A program made the position numbers and the translations under genes. The notes under the pieces are model-generated. The model searched no databases and was not told where the DNA came from. It was given only the letters and a program-made list of their open reading frames with translations. A DNA stretch of 64,000 bases from JADHLJ01 sp038146985. GTDB lineage: Bacteria > Pseudomonadota > Alphaproteobacteria > Thalassobaculales > Thalassobaculaceae. The stretch covers positions 310,001 to 374,000 of the forward strand of contig JAYQSQ010000009.1 in NCBI GenBank assembly GCA_038146985.1, given 5' to 3'. This document shows, piece by piece, positions 55,588 to 64,000 of this stretch; position 1 is the stretch's first letter; each line of letters begins with the position of its first letter.

Positions 55588-56619
55588 TCAGATGCCGAGC
55601 GAGCGGGCTTCCTCGTCCATGACCAGGGCGACGCGGCCGAGAGCCCGGCGGGCCAGCACCGTGCTCATGGCTTCCTGGAAGTTTTCCAGCGGATAGGTGT
55701 GGGAAACGCGCGGCTTCAGCAAGCCTTTCTCATACCATGAAAACAGTTCCGCCATGCTGTCGCTCATCTGCTGGTCGTATTCGTCGCGCATGTCGCGCGG
55801 GCTCCAGCCCATGTAATAGCCGAGATTGAGGCCGCAGACGGTGATGTTCTTGACCAGCAGGATATTGGCCGGGATCTGCTGGATGGTGCCGCCGGCAAAG
55901 CCCACGGGCATGATGCGCCCTTCCGGCGCGATGCAGCGTAGCGACTCCGCAAACACATCGCCGCCGACCGGGTCATAGATGATGTCGGCGCCGATGCCGT
56001 CGGTCAGCTCCAGCACCTCCTCGCGGAAGCCGCCGTCGCGGTAGTTGATGGTGTGATCGGCGCCGTGCTCCGTGGCGATGGCGCGCTTTTCCTCGGAGCC
56101 GACGGTGGCGATCACCGTGGCGCCCTTGATCTTGGAGATTTCGATGGCCGCCACGCCGATTCCGCCGGCGGCGCCGTGGATAAGAACGGTCTTGCCCGGC
56201 GCCACCTGGAGCAGGTGTGGCCAGACAAGCGCGGCATAGGATGTCGCGTATGAATTGGTGAAACAGATCGCCTTGTGAAACGGCAGGCTGTCGGGAAGCC
56301 GGAAAGTGTTGACCTCATGCGCCGTGCATTCCTCCGCCTGACCGCCCCAGTCGAGAACGGCGGTCACCCGGTCGCCGACCTTGAACCGGCGGACCTCGGA
56401 CCCGGTCTCGGTGACGATCCCGGCGGTCTCGGTGCCGGGAACGAAGGGAAGGGGCGGTTTTCGCTGGTATTTCCCGGCGACCACGAGGCTCGTTGCGAAA
56501 CTGACCCCGGCGGCCTGGGTCTTGATGCGTACGTGACGGGGGCCAAGCTCCGGCTTCGGGCATTCCTCAAGGGTGAGGTTCTTGAAATCGGTATATTCCT
56601 TGACGAGCACGCCGCGCAT
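55588..56619 (-). CDS. Zinc-independent NADPH:quinone oxidoreductase-like (MDR family)
   Basis: A 343-residue medium-chain dehydrogenase/reductase without the zinc ligands of alcohol dehydrogenases. The N-terminal GroES-like domain (PGTETAGIVTETGSEVRRFKVGDRV) is followed by the cofactor loop VLIHGAAGGIGVAAIEISK and HTINYRDGGF. It probably reduces quinones or enoyl compounds with NADPH. It lies 45 bases upstream of the old yellow enzyme gene in the same direction. Confidence 0.92.
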   Translation of the reverse strand: MRGVLVKEYTDFKNLTLEECPKPELGPRHVRIKTQAAGVSFATSLVVAGKYQRKPPLPFVPGTETAGIVTETGSEVRRFKVGDRVTAVLDWGGQAEECTAHEVNTFRLPDSLPFHKAICFTNSYATSYAALVWPHLLQVAPGKTVLIHGAAGGIGVAAIEISKIKGATVIATVGSEEKRAIATEHGADHTINYRDGGFREEVLELTDGIGADIIYDPVGGDVFAESLRCIAPEGRIMPVGFAGGTIQQIPANILLVKNITVCGLNLGYYMGWSPRDMRDEYDQQMSDSMAELFSWYEKGLLKPRVSHTYPLENFQEAMSTVLARRALGRVALVMDEEARSLGI

Positions 56620-56660
56620 TTTCGGTTTCCCTGGTATCGATGGTCGGTCGGTTCTTGTTT

Positions 56661-57458
56661 TTACCGCATGAACCGTAGAATACGCGCGATTTCCATGAAG
56701 TCGCCGGCCTCGAAGGCGACGGTTTCCGAATCCTCAAGCCGCGCGCCGGGATAGAAGGCGTTCCGATACGCATCCCCGTGATGCTTGAAGCGCATCCGCA
56801 GGGCGTAGTGATCGGCGCGGGGAAGGGCATGTTGCAGGAGGTCGCCGCGCAACGCGTTCTCGATCCCCTTGCGGATACGCTCGCGGGCAATGTCGGGCTG
56901 GATCGAGATCACTGACTCGCCCCGGCCCGTATTGGTCTCTACCGTATGGATCGCCGGGTTGACTGTGCGGGCCTGGGCGCAAATGCCGCTGTCGCCGGAA
57001 AGAAAGACAATGGGGGTGTCGACCAGGGCCGCGATGTGAGCGTGCAGCAGATATTCCGAGCACAAAACGCCGTTGAGAGTCACCTGACCATAGAATCCGG
57101 TCAGGGTGTGGGACAGCGGGTTGTCGGGATGCGAGGCGCCGCCGTGCCAGCCAATCACGGCGGCGGCGTTGAAACTCTCATCCAGCTCCTGAAGCATGCA
57201 GAACGGATGGCCCGACCAGCCGCGGATCAGCCGCACCTCACCCGGCAGCCGTTCGGCGAGGATGTTGCGGCCGGAGCCGTGGGCGTCCTTGACCCAGATC
57301 TCCCGCGCGCCGGCGGCGAGCGCGCCCTCGCAGGCCGCCACCGCCTCGGCGGTCATGCGCTCGCGAAACTCCGGATAGTCGCCGTGCCGCTTTGCCGCTT
57401 CGTCCCAATGGGTGATGCCGGCCGAACCTTCGATATCGACGCTGATATAGACTTTCAT
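56661..57458 (-). CDS. M55-family D-aminopeptidase (DppA-like)
   Basis: A 265-residue zinc peptidase of family M55. The metal ligands appear as Asp8 and Glu10 in SVDIEGSAG, Asp58 in VKDAHGSG, His105 in GWHGGASHP and Glu135; His117 in LSHTLTG fits the proposed nucleophile. The family, founded by B. subtilis DppA, trims D-amino-acid-containing peptides. Length is normal. The upstream LysR regulator is on the same strand, 39 bases away. Confidence 0.93.
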   Translation of the reverse strand: MKVYISVDIEGSAGITHWDEAAKRHGDYPEFRERMTAEAVAACEGALAAGAREIWVKDAHGSGRNILAERLPGEVRLIRGWSGHPFCMLQELDESFNAAAVIGWHGGASHPDNPLSHTLTGFYGQVTLNGVLCSEYLLHAHIAALVDTPIVFLSGDSGICAQARTVNPAIHTVETNTGRGESVISIQPDIARERIRKGIENALRGDLLQHALPRADHYALRMRFKHHGDAYRNAFYPGARLEDSETVAFEAGDFMEIARILRFMR

Positions 57459-57497
57459 GGGTGCACGCTTTCCGTTGCGCGGGATGCGGCGCGCACT

Positions 57498-58400
57498 CTA
57501 CGCAAGTTTTGCGCTCCCGGCGAGCCCGCGTGCCCGCTCGAGGATCCACGCATGGAATACCCGAAACGCGGGTTCCTCAAGCCGGTTCTGGCGATACACC
57601 AGGTACCACTTTGACCCCTTTGGGACCGTCAGCGCGAAGGGCGCGGCGAGGCGGCCCGCCGCCAGATCGTCGTCAACATAGGGGCGAATTCCCATGGCGA
57701 CCCCGACCCCGTCGAGCGCGGCCTGCAGGGCCTGGCCGTAGAACCCGAATTCGGGTCCATATCCGGCCGGCGCCGGGGCGCCCGCCACCTTCAGCCAGCG
57801 TGGCCAATCCTCGGGTGCGTGCTGTACCCGGATCAGGCTTTCTCGGGCCAGATCCGCCGGGCTTTTCAAGCGCTCCGCCAATGCCGGCGTGCAGACCGGC
57901 AGCAGATCGGCGGCGACCAGCGGTTCCGATGCCAGGCCCGGCCAGATGCCGTTGCCGAGGCTGATCCCGCAGCTCCATTTCTCGGAGAAGGGCGCGGCGA
58001 TTCCTCCGGCGGTGATGTGCACGTCGATATCCGGATGCTCGGCGCGGAAATCCGCGAGCCTCGGGATCAGCCATCGGATGGCGAAAGTCGGCCCGACGCC
58101 AATCGTCAGGGTCGGCGGGCCCGCCGTCGCGGTTACTTCCACCGTCAACGCCGCCAGCGCATCGAGGATCGGGCCGAGCTCGGTGCTGTAGCGCTCGCCC
58201 GCCGAGGTCAGTTCCAGCCCGTTGGGCCGGCGGTGGAACAGCGCGACGCCCAATCGCTCTTCCAGCAGCTTCACCATCCGGCTGACGGCGGGCGCGGTGA
58301 CGTGAAGTTCGTCCGCCGCCTTGGCGAAACCGCCGTGGCGAGCCGCCGCTTCGAAGGCGCGTACTCCGTTTAGGAACGGCAGATCTCGCATCATAGACAT
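57498..58400 (-). CDS. LysR-family transcriptional regulator (GcvA-like)
   Basis: A 300-residue regulator. The N-terminal winged helix-turn-helix starts MRDLPFLNGVRAFEAAARHGGFAKAADELHVTAPAVSRMVKLLEERLGV, followed by a linker helix and a periplasmic-binding-protein-like effector domain beginning LTIGVGPTFAIRWLIPRL. The opening pattern is typical of GcvA-like regulators. It is divergent from the TauE-like permease with 80 bases between starts, so that permease or the downstream M55 gene is the likely target. Confidence 0.92.
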   Translation of the reverse strand: MSMMRDLPFLNGVRAFEAAARHGGFAKAADELHVTAPAVSRMVKLLEERLGVALFHRRPNGLELTSAGERYSTELGPILDALAALTVEVTATAGPPTLTIGVGPTFAIRWLIPRLADFRAEHPDIDVHITAGGIAAPFSEKWSCGISLGNGIWPGLASEPLVAADLLPVCTPALAERLKSPADLARESLIRVQHAPEDWPRWLKVAGAPAPAGYGPEFGFYGQALQAALDGVGVAMGIRPYVDDDLAAGRLAAPFALTVPKGSKWYLVYRQNRLEEPAFRVFHAWILERARGLAGSAKLA

Positions 58401-58483
58401 AGTTTAATTGAGCCTAAGCCCAAGATAACGCGTTTTGCCAGGCGCCGGCAACCGGCCCATGGTGCGCCGTGGAGGGCATGGGC

Positions 58484-59227
58484 ATGGAAACCGAGTTGAT
58501 CATCCTGATTTGCCTGGCGATGGTGGGGACCGGGTTCCTTTCCGGCGTCTTCGGCATGGCCGGCGGGCTGGTGCTGATCGGTTTTCTGCTGTTCGTGATG
58601 CCGGTGCCGGAAGCCATGGCGCTGCACGCCGTCACCCAGATCGCCTCGAATATATGGCGCGCCGTGTTATGGTGGCGCGCGGCGGTGTGGCAGATCGTGG
58701 CCGCCTATATGGCCGGATGCTTGATCGCCCTCGGTGTCTGGAGCGTAATCCTGTTTGTGCCGGACCGGGCGGTCGCGCTGCTGGCCCTGGGGGTTATACC
58801 GTTCATTGGGCATGTGGCTTCGCGCTATGTGACACTCGATCCCGAGAGCCCACGCCAGGGCGTGCTCTACGGCACATTGTGCATGTCGCTGATGATGCTG
58901 ACCGGCGTCGCCGGGCCGATCCTGGATCAGTTTTTCTTGGCCGGGAATCTTGATCGCCGGCAGATCGTCGCGACCAAGGGCTTTTGCCAGGTCTTCGGCC
59001 ACGCGATCAAGCTCGCCTATTTCGGCGGCATTGTCACCCAGGCGGCGGAATTGGACCCAACGCTCATGGTCCTGGCGGTCGCGGCCTCCTTCGCTGGCAC
59101 CATGCTGTCCAAGAAAGTGCTCGAGGCGATGAGCGATGCGCAGTTCCGGCGCTGGGCCGGTGCGCTGACCCTGTCGATCGCGGGCTATTACGTGGCCTAT
59201 GGCGGATACCTGATGTCCGCCGGCTAA
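58484..59227 (+). CDS. TauE/SafE-family sulfite/organosulfonate exporter-like permease
   Basis: A 247-residue membrane protein with about 7-8 hydrophobic segments. The conserved TauE opening GTGFLSGVFGMAGGLVLIGFLLF is present, followed by HAVTQIASNIWRAVLWWRAAVW, the second family block, in the first third. It probably exports sulfite, sulfoacetate or another small anion. The ATG at 58484 is preferred because GGAGGG is 7 bases upstream; two other in-frame starts lie within 15 bases. It is divergently arranged with the LysR gene. Confidence 0.87.
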   Translation: METELIILICLAMVGTGFLSGVFGMAGGLVLIGFLLFVMPVPEAMALHAVTQIASNIWRAVLWWRAAVWQIVAAYMAGCLIALGVWSVILFVPDRAVALLALGVIPFIGHVASRYVTLDPESPRQGVLYGTLCMSLMMLTGVAGPILDQFFLAGNLDRRQIVATKGFCQVFGHAIKLAYFGGIVTQAAELDPTLMVLAVAASFAGTMLSKKVLEAMSDAQFRRWAGALTLSIAGYYVAYGGYLMSAG

Positions 59228-59286
59228 GGGGAATGACGCGGTGACGGCCGCCGCGTTAATCTCGTCGATAGATCCGGGAGGCGATG

Positions 59287-59520
59287 ATGACCGACCCTAA
59301 GGAACCTTTGATCCTCGATCTCGTGCAATGGGTGGCAGGCGGGCCGAGACCCTATGTCGAGGTGATGGACGCCTGGCGTACCTCCTGCCCGAGACTGACG
59401 GTGTGGGAAGACGCGGTCGACCGGGGCCTCGTCACCCGCTCTCCGATGCGTGGCGGCGGGTTTCAGGTAACCGCCAGCGCGGCGGGGCTCCGGGCACTGG
59501 CCGAAAGTGGTCGGATCTAA
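59287..59520 (+). CDS. Small conserved hypothetical protein
   Basis: A 77-residue protein with a helix-rich sequence (RPYVEVMDAWRTSCPRLTVW then EDAVDRGLVTR) that could form a small winged-helix fold. I know of no characterised relative but the pattern looks like a conserved alphaproteobacterial small protein. Two adjacent ATGs (59284, 59287) follow GGGAGGCG. It ends 89 bases before nudC. Composition matches its neighbours. Confidence 0.65.
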   Translation: MTDPKEPLILDLVQWVAGGPRPYVEVMDAWRTSCPRLTVWEDAVDRGLVTRSPMRGGGFQVTASAAGLRALAESGRI

Positions 59521-59609
59521 CCACTGGCCTCGCCATCACATCGGCGCTTCACGCGTCCGTACCGATACAGCCGATTGCCGGGCGTGGCGGAGCGTGTAAA
59601 CTCGCCGCC

Positions 59610-60560
59610 ATGTCCGATTCATATCCTCTGCATCTGATCGCCAAGCGGCCGAACTTCTACGGCTTCAGTGGTCTCGACCGGTCGGCCCATATCCGCGAGG
59701 AGGAGGGCTGGCTGGAGCGTTTGATGATGGCGCCGGAAACCGTGCTTGTGCCGGTCTGGCGCTCGCGCTCGCTGATCACGGACGATGCCACGGGAGAGCC
59801 CCGCGCGGCGCTGCTGCGGGCGGTGGAGCATCGGGTTCTGTTCGAGCATGCAGAGTTCGTTGCCTTCCTCGGCGAAAAGGGCGGGGTGCCGCATATCGGC
59901 CTCGACCTCTCGCCGCTGGACGAGCGCCTTGTCCACGATCTTTTCGCTGATCACGGCATGTTCACGGATCTCCGCCAGATTGGCCCGGTGCTGGAGCGCT
60001 TCGAGGGCTCCATCCTGGCCTATGTCCGGGGCCTGATGTACTGGCACCAACGGCACCGGTTCTGCGGTGTCTGCGGGGCTCCGACCCAGTCGGTCAAGGG
60101 CGGACATCAGCGCAACTGCACCAATGCGGATTGCAAGGCTCCGACCTTCCCGCGCACCGATCCGGCCGTGATCATGCTGGTCCATGACGGCGATCGTGCC
60201 CTGCTGGGCCGCCAACAGGTCTGGAAGCCCGGCATGTACTCGACCCTCGCCGGTTTCGTCGAGCCCGGCGAGACACTGGAGGAGGCGGTCGCCCGCGAGG
60301 TTTGGGAGGAGACCAATGTCGAGGTCGAGGACGTGCGCTATCACTCGTCCCAGCCCTGGCCGTTCCCGGCTTCGGTGATGCTCGGCTTTCACGCCCGGGC
60401 CCGGACCACGGCGATCAACCGCAACGACGAGGAAGTCGAGGACGCCCAGTGGTTCACCCTCGACGAGCTTAGAAACTTCGAGCGCCTGGGTAACTCGTTG
60501 CCGCGCCCTGATTCCATCGCGCGCCGGCTGATCGAGGACTGGATGGCCGAGTTCGGTTAG
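59610..60560 (+). CDS. nudC: NAD(+) diphosphatase (NADH pyrophosphatase) NudC
   Basis: A 316-residue Nudix hydrolase. The N-terminal domain is followed by the zinc ribbon (FCGVCG then NCTNADC), then the Nudix box GFVEPGETLEEAVAREVWEE and the NudC-specific SQPWPFPASVMLGF. NudC cleaves NADH to NMNH and AMP and removes NAD caps from RNA. The ATG at 59610 is chosen from the conserved N-terminus; the frame is open further upstream but overlaps the small gene. Followed by palindromic repeats. Confidence 0.95.
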   Translation: MSDSYPLHLIAKRPNFYGFSGLDRSAHIREEEGWLERLMMAPETVLVPVWRSRSLITDDATGEPRAALLRAVEHRVLFEHAEFVAFLGEKGGVPHIGLDLSPLDERLVHDLFADHGMFTDLRQIGPVLERFEGSILAYVRGLMYWHQRHRFCGVCGAPTQSVKGGHQRNCTNADCKAPTFPRTDPAVIMLVHDGDRALLGRQQVWKPGMYSTLAGFVEPGETLEEAVAREVWEETNVEVEDVRYHSSQPWPFPASVMLGFHARARTTAINRNDEEVEDAQWFTLDELRNFERLGNSLPRPDSIARRLIEDWMAEFG

Positions 60561-60956
60561 GCCTCCGGGTCTTTTTCCCTGCATCCCCGGCGCAGGCCGG
60601 GCCGATGCCTGAGGCGGTGGGTGGCGACGGGTGGCCGAGCAATCCCGCCGATCTTTGACAGTGCTCCGCTATCCGTCACGCGGATCAGCCTCAGGCGTCG
60701 GCCCCGACCTTCGTCGGGATACATTCATGTTTTCAACATCAATCAAACCGAGCGAGGGGTTCGGGACAGGTCGTCCCAAACGGCCGTGTGCAGTTTTGCA
60801 CCTCTTTCCCGTATCCCCGGCGCAGGCTGGGGCCGACGCCTGAGGCGGTGGGCGGCGACGGGTGGTCGAGCAATTCCACCGATCTTTGACAGCGCTCAGC
60901 TATCCGTCACGCGGATCAGCCTCGGGCGTCGGCCCGACCTTCGTCGGGGATACGGA
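60561..60956. other. Intergenic region holding two copies of the long palindromic repeat
   Basis: This 396-base gap between the convergent nudC and rsmD genes consists almost wholly of two palindromic repeat copies (listed separately) and a short spacer at about 60725-60809. No coding sequence with clear support is seen. Confidence 0.7.
60581..60724. repeat. Long palindromic intergenic repeat, copy B
   Basis: The left arm around 60582-60620 (catccccggcgcaggccggg then gcctgaggcggtgg) is mirrored by the right arm 60687-60722 (gcctcaggcgtcggccccga, then ccttcgtcgggatac). Same family as the copy at 16.6 kb; about 200 bases from copy C, with the central parts of B and C nearly identical. Confidence 0.8.
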
Positions 60957-60957
60957 T
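60810..60957. repeat. Long palindromic intergenic repeat, copy C
   Basis: The left arm 60811-60850 (gtatccccggcgcaggctgg then ggccgacgcctgaggc) is mirrored by the right arm around 60918-60952 (gcctcgggcgtcggcccgac then cttcgtcggggatac). The internal segment (atctttgacagcgctc and agctatccgtcacgcggatc) matches copy B except for a few bases, which points to a recent duplication. It runs to the 3' end of rsmD. Confidence 0.8.
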
Positions 60958-61514
60958 TATTGCTTTACTTGACAGAACACCAGCCGTGCCGCGCCGTAGC
61001 GGCGGCTGTCCTGTTCGTCCAGCCATTCCGGCCGCTCGAACAACTCCTTCGCCGCCACTTCCACGACGATCAGCGTATCCGAGCCGATCCAGCCATGCCG
61101 TTTCAGCGCCTCCAAACACGGCACCGCGAGGCCGCTGTTATAGGGCGGGTCGAGCATGATTAGGCCTGCCGCTTCGCGAGCCGGGCGACGCATTACCGTC
61201 GCGTCGCCGTCGATCACCGTGGTGATTTCCTCGTACCGTAGAGCCCGGATGTTCTGAAACAACGCCTTGCGCGGACCGATCGCCTGTTCCAGGAAGGCCG
61301 CGTGCCGGGCGCCGCGCGAGAGGGCTTCGAGGCCGAGGCTGCCGGTGCCGGCGAAGGCGTCGACGACCAGCTTGCCGCGATAGGGATCGCCGAACCGGCC
61401 GCCGTCGAGAATGTTGAACAGAGACTCGCGGACCCGGTCGGCGGTCGGCCGGGCCTCCACGCCAGGCGGCGCGGCGAGCCTAGCGCCCCGCCGGTTTCCG
61501 GCGATGATCCGCAT
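60957..61514 (-). CDS. rsmD: 16S rRNA (guanine(966)-N(2))-methyltransferase RsmD
   Basis: A 185-residue methyltransferase that modifies G966 of 16S rRNA. It starts MRIIAGNRRGARLAAPPG, the standard N-terminus, and has ARPTADRVRESLFNIL, the SAM motif VVDAFAGTGSLGLEALSRGA and the catalytic DPPY in LIMLDPPYNSGL. The start at 61514 overlaps the 3' end of the pseudouridine synthase gene by 35 bases; an ATG 24 bases further upstream is possible. Confidence 0.94.
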   Translation of the reverse strand: MRIIAGNRRGARLAAPPGVEARPTADRVRESLFNILDGGRFGDPYRGKLVVDAFAGTGSLGLEALSRGARHAAFLEQAIGPRKALFQNIRALRYEEITTVIDGDATVMRRPAREAAGLIMLDPPYNSGLAVPCLEALKRHGWIGSDTLIVVEVAAKELFERPEWLDEQDSRRYGAARLVFCQVKQ

Positions 61515-62427
61515 GTCCGGTTCCGGTCCGGGCGTCATCGCGCCGCCTGCCGGCGCGTGACTGTTTCTTGGCGTCCAAGGTCTGCTGGCGCTTCGAGGCG
61601 AAGCTCTGCCCCTTGGGCTTGGCGTGCGGTTTCGGCTTCGGCTTTGCCTTGGCGGTCCCCTGGGTCTGAGCCTCGGACTTCTTGAGACCAAGCTGGTCCT
61701 TCAGCGAGCGCTGCTTGACCTCCTCCACCTGACTCGGCTCCAGGTTGCCGAGCTGGAACGGTCCGAAGGAGACCCGGATCAGCCGGTTCACCGTCAACTC
61801 GATACGCTCCATCAGGCGGCGCACTTCCCGGTTCTTGCCCTCGCGCAACCCGACGGTGAGCCAGGCGTTGCTGGGGCCCTGATGATCGAGAACCGCCTCG
61901 ACGGGGCCGTATTTCACCCCGTCGATCACCACGCCGCGTTTCAGCCTTTCCAGCGCCTCGGGCTGAGGGCGGCCGTGCACGCGGACCCGGTAGCGCCGCA
62001 CCCAGGCGGTTGACGGCAGTTCCAGCAGCCGCGCCAGCTCCCCGTCATTGGTCAGCAGCAGCAGGCCCTCCGACTCCACGTCCAGCCGCCCGACCGTCAC
62101 CACCCGAGGCATGCCGGCCGGCAGGTCCTCGAAAATGGTGGTGCGCCCGCGCATGTCCCGGTTGCTGGTGATGTGGCCGCGCGGCTTGTGATAGCGCCAG
62201 AGCCTCGGTACCTCGATCTCGGGCAGCGGCTTGCCGTCAACCATGATGCGGCTCTTGGCGTCGACCGTGACCGCGGGACTTTCCAGCACCTTGCCATCCA
62301 CCGAGACCCGCCCGGAGGCGATCCAGCGCTCGGCGTCGCGGCGCGAGCAGAGCCCGGCCCGCGCCATGCGCTTGGCGATCCGCTCGGGGCCTCCGTCTTC
62401 CTTGAAGATGGCTTGAAAGTCAGTCAT
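61480..62427 (-). CDS. RluB/RluE/RluF-type 23S rRNA pseudouridine synthase
   Basis: A 315-residue RsuA-family enzyme. An N-terminal S4 domain (RIAKRMARAGLCSRRDAERWI) is followed by the catalytic block VVTVGRLDVESEGLLLLTND with the active Asp, and LREGKNREVRRLMERI. The last 75 residues are a Lys/Pro/Arg-rich low-complexity tail (AKAKPKPKPHAKPKGQSF), likely an RNA-contacting extension. The general layout fits RluB, but the exact target uridine cannot be fixed. Overlaps rsmD at its 3' end. Confidence 0.9.
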   Translation of the reverse strand: MTDFQAIFKEDGGPERIAKRMARAGLCSRRDAERWIASGRVSVDGKVLESPAVTVDAKSRIMVDGKPLPEIEVPRLWRYHKPRGHITSNRDMRGRTTIFEDLPAGMPRVVTVGRLDVESEGLLLLTNDGELARLLELPSTAWVRRYRVRVHGRPQPEALERLKRGVVIDGVKYGPVEAVLDHQGPSNAWLTVGLREGKNREVRRLMERIELTVNRLIRVSFGPFQLGNLEPSQVEEVKQRSLKDQLGLKKSEAQTQGTAKAKPKPKPHAKPKGQSFASKRQQTLDAKKQSRAGRRRDDARTGTGHADHRRKPAGR

Positions 62428-62980
62428 CGGCTTTGGCGCTTTCCCGGCGCTTTTTCTTTTTCACCCAGGCCGGAGGGCCGAAAGTCGGCACCGGTTTCGG
62501 CTCGGTCGGGCCGCCCGGACGGTGCGGCCTCGGGGCGAAGCGGCCATGGGTGATCAGCCGGTCATACATGACCAACGCCCCGGCAAGCCCGACATTGATC
62601 GAAAACTTCATCGGAATCTTCACCGTGAAGTCACAGCGTTCCAGCATCGCCTCGGACAGGATGCCCCGTTCCGGCCCCAGCACGTAGGCGGCGCATCGGG
62701 GATGGTGAAAGCTCGGCAGTTCGATCGCGTCCTCGGTGATCTCCACTCCGACCAGCGCGCACCCCTTGGGCAACAGCAGGTCTTCCGCGCTCTCGAAGGT
62801 ATAGAACGGCAGGTTCGCCGCCGAGCGAGAGGTATCCGCCAGATTGACCTTGCGTGTCGGCACCGCCGGAGAGACGGTGAACACGAAGCTGGCTCTGAAA
62901 GCATGGGCGGTCCGGGTCACCGCGCCGAGATTCATCGGCTTGCTGATCCCCTCCACGCCGATTCCAAAATATCCGCGCAT
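62420..62980 (-). CDS. TrmH/SpoU-family RNA methyltransferase
   Basis: A 186-residue SPOUT methyltransferase. It begins MRGYFGIGVEGISKPMNLGAV, with the conserved N/G of motif 1, continues with YVLGPERGILSEAMLERCD (motif 2) and KIPMKFSINVGLAGALVMYDRL (motif 3). There is no N-terminal substrate-binding domain, and a basic tail (VKKKKRRESAK) follows. It 2'-O-methylates a tRNA or rRNA ribose, target unknown. It overlaps the pseudouridine synthase start by 8 bases; the conserved start is at 62980. Confidence 0.9.
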   Translation of the reverse strand: MRGYFGIGVEGISKPMNLGAVTRTAHAFRASFVFTVSPAVPTRKVNLADTSRSAANLPFYTFESAEDLLLPKGCALVGVEITEDAIELPSFHHPRCAAYVLGPERGILSEAMLERCDFTVKIPMKFSINVGLAGALVMYDRLITHGRFAPRPHRPGGPTEPKPVPTFGPPAWVKKKKRRESAKADD

Positions 62981-63050
62981 GATCGCGGGTGTTGCACGAA
63001 GCGGCGGCCAAAGGCAAGGTTCAGCACCAATCCAGCATGGAGATTCCTCG

Positions 63051-64000
63051 ATGAACATCGAGACACCGGTCGGCGCGACCATGGGCAAGGTTGAGCGGGT
63101 CTATCTGAATGAGGCGGACGCGGCCCCCGTCGCCGTCGAGGTGACACGCGGCGGCATGGTCGAGAGCGTGCACCGGGCCATTGTCGCGATCTGCGATGCC
63201 AAGGGCCGGCTTGTCCGTGGCTGGGGGGCGACCGACCGGCCGATCTATGCCCGCTCGGCGATCAAGCCGCTCCAGGCGCTTGCGGTGATCGAAACCGGCG
63301 CCGCCGATGCCTTCAAGCTCGGCGAGGACGAAATCACGCTCTGCTGCGCCTCGCATCGGGGCGAGCCCATGCATGTCGACCGGGTGGTGCCGTGGATCGG
63401 GCGCCTGGGCCTCTCGGTTGAGGATTTCGAGTGCGGCCCGCAGATGCCGGGACATGAGCCCTCCGCCAATGCGCTGATCAAGGCCGGGGTCGCGCCGAGC
63501 CGGGCGCACAACAACTGCTCGGGCAAGCATTCGGGCATGCTGACCACGGCGGTCCATATGGGCGAGCCGGTCAAGGGCTACACGCGCCCCGATCATCCGG
63601 TACAGACCCGGCTGATCAAGCTGATGGAGGAGATGGGCGAGGTTGACCTGTCGCGCACCGCGCGCGGTGTCGACGGCTGTGGCATCCCGGTCTTCGGCGC
63701 GCCCTTGCAGACGATTGCGCATGCCATGGCCAAGCTCGCCGATCCGTCGGGGCTGTCCGAGATCCGCGCCGCCGCCTGCCGGCGCATCGTCAAGGCCTGC
63801 GCCGCCCATCCCCTGCTGATCTCCGGTACCGGCGGTTTCAACAGCGTCACCCTCGCCGAAACCGGAACCCGGTGCCTGCTGAAGGGCGGGGCCGAGGGGG
63901 TCTACACCGCGGCGATCGCCGATCAGGGCCTCGGCGTCTGCCTCAAGATCGATGATGGAGCCGGCCGTGGATCCTCAGCCGTCATGTTGGCGATCCTGCG
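63051..64000 (+). CDS. L-asparaginase (AnsA/thermolabile type II family), 3'-truncated by window edge
   Basis: A 316-codon partial gene continuing past the window end. It matches the PF06089-type asparaginases, not the E. coli AnsB fold: EVTRGGMVESVHRAIVAI, YARSAIKPLQALAV, HNNCSGKHSGMLTTA and GVDGCGIPVFGAPL. These enzymes turn asparagine into aspartate and ammonia, as in Rhizobium. The ATG at 63051 is used; no overlap with the divergent methyltransferase gene. The usual length is about 330-340 residues, so only the last few are missing. Confidence 0.9.
   Translation, partial: MNIETPVGATMGKVERVYLNEADAAPVAVEVTRGGMVESVHRAIVAICDAKGRLVRGWGATDRPIYARSAIKPLQALAVIETGAADAFKLGEDEITLCCASHRGEPMHVDRVVPWIGRLGLSVEDFECGPQMPGHEPSANALIKAGVAPSRAHNNCSGKHSGMLTTAVHMGEPVKGYTRPDHPVQTRLIKLMEEMGEVDLSRTARGVDGCGIPVFGAPLQTIAHAMAKLADPSGLSEIRAAACRRIVKACAAHPLLISGTGGFNSVTLAETGTRCLLKGGAEGVYTAAIADQGLGVCLKIDDGAGRGSSAVMLAIL

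Overview
The window is GC-rich DNA from an alphaproteobacterium, most likely a Rhodospirillales-type lineage. The evidence is the gene order mdh-sucC-sucD-sucA-sucB-lpd, an F1 ATP synthase operon (atpHAGDC) without the F0 genes, the xerC-DUF484 pair, ZapE, a GcvA-like LysR regulator and dense translational coupling. No rRNA, tRNA, CRISPR array, IS element or phage gene was recognised.

Layout. 1-6.3 kb: end of an EmrA/HlyD adaptor, MFS transporter, parvulin, hydroxyproline epimerase, SIMPL-like periplasmic protein, SDR, ZapE. 6.4-7.5 kb: an unrecognised 352-residue protein. 7.6-16.6 kb: TCA block. 16.6-17.1 kb: palindromic repeat plus a striking AT-rich non-coding island. 17.1-21.9 kb: xerC, DUF484, transaldolase-like fsa on the minus strand, priA on the plus strand. 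22.4-27.3 kb: ATP synthase F1. 27.5-31.3 kb: YdbH-YnbE-YdbL-type envelope lipid transport set. 31.4-35.8 kb (minus): type I secretion ABC and adaptor proteins plus a TPR-glycosyltransferase. 36.0-52.7 kb: a mostly plus-strand, tightly coupled glycosylation locus. 52.7-58.4 kb (minus): APC permease, GFA protein, old yellow enzyme, quinone oxidoreductase, M55 peptidase, LysR regulator. 58.5-64 kb: TauE-like permease, small conserved protein, NudC, then minus-strand rsmD, rluB-type synthase and TrmH-like methyltransferase, and a 3'-truncated L-asparaginase.

The most interesting region is 44.4-48.9 kb. It encodes a DAHP-synthase-like barrel whose metal-ligand Cys position is Asn and whose KPRT substrate motif has lost its Arg. 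Next come a divergent AroE-like dehydrogenase, a detached SAF domain like the C-terminus of sialate synthase NeuB, a GT2 enzyme, and two consecutive CMP-sugar-synthetase-like proteins, one with a degraded nucleotide-binding motif. Flanking genes encode FlmG-like TPR-glycosyltransferases, other glycosyltransferases, a TPR-methyltransferase, an oxygenase-like protein, an aminotransferase and an SDR. I infer a possible undescribed CMP-activated 3-deoxy-2-ulosonate pathway that decorates a secreted or surface protein such as flagellin or a type I secretion substrate.

Sequence quality is uneven. mdh contains a near-perfect Illumina Nextera adapter segment in place of about 12 expected codons. The sucC/sucD junction region and the 3' half of atpA plus the start of atpG carry many single-base indels. 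These core genes are listed as broken as read, but I consider them assembly or sequencing errors rather than real pseudogenes.
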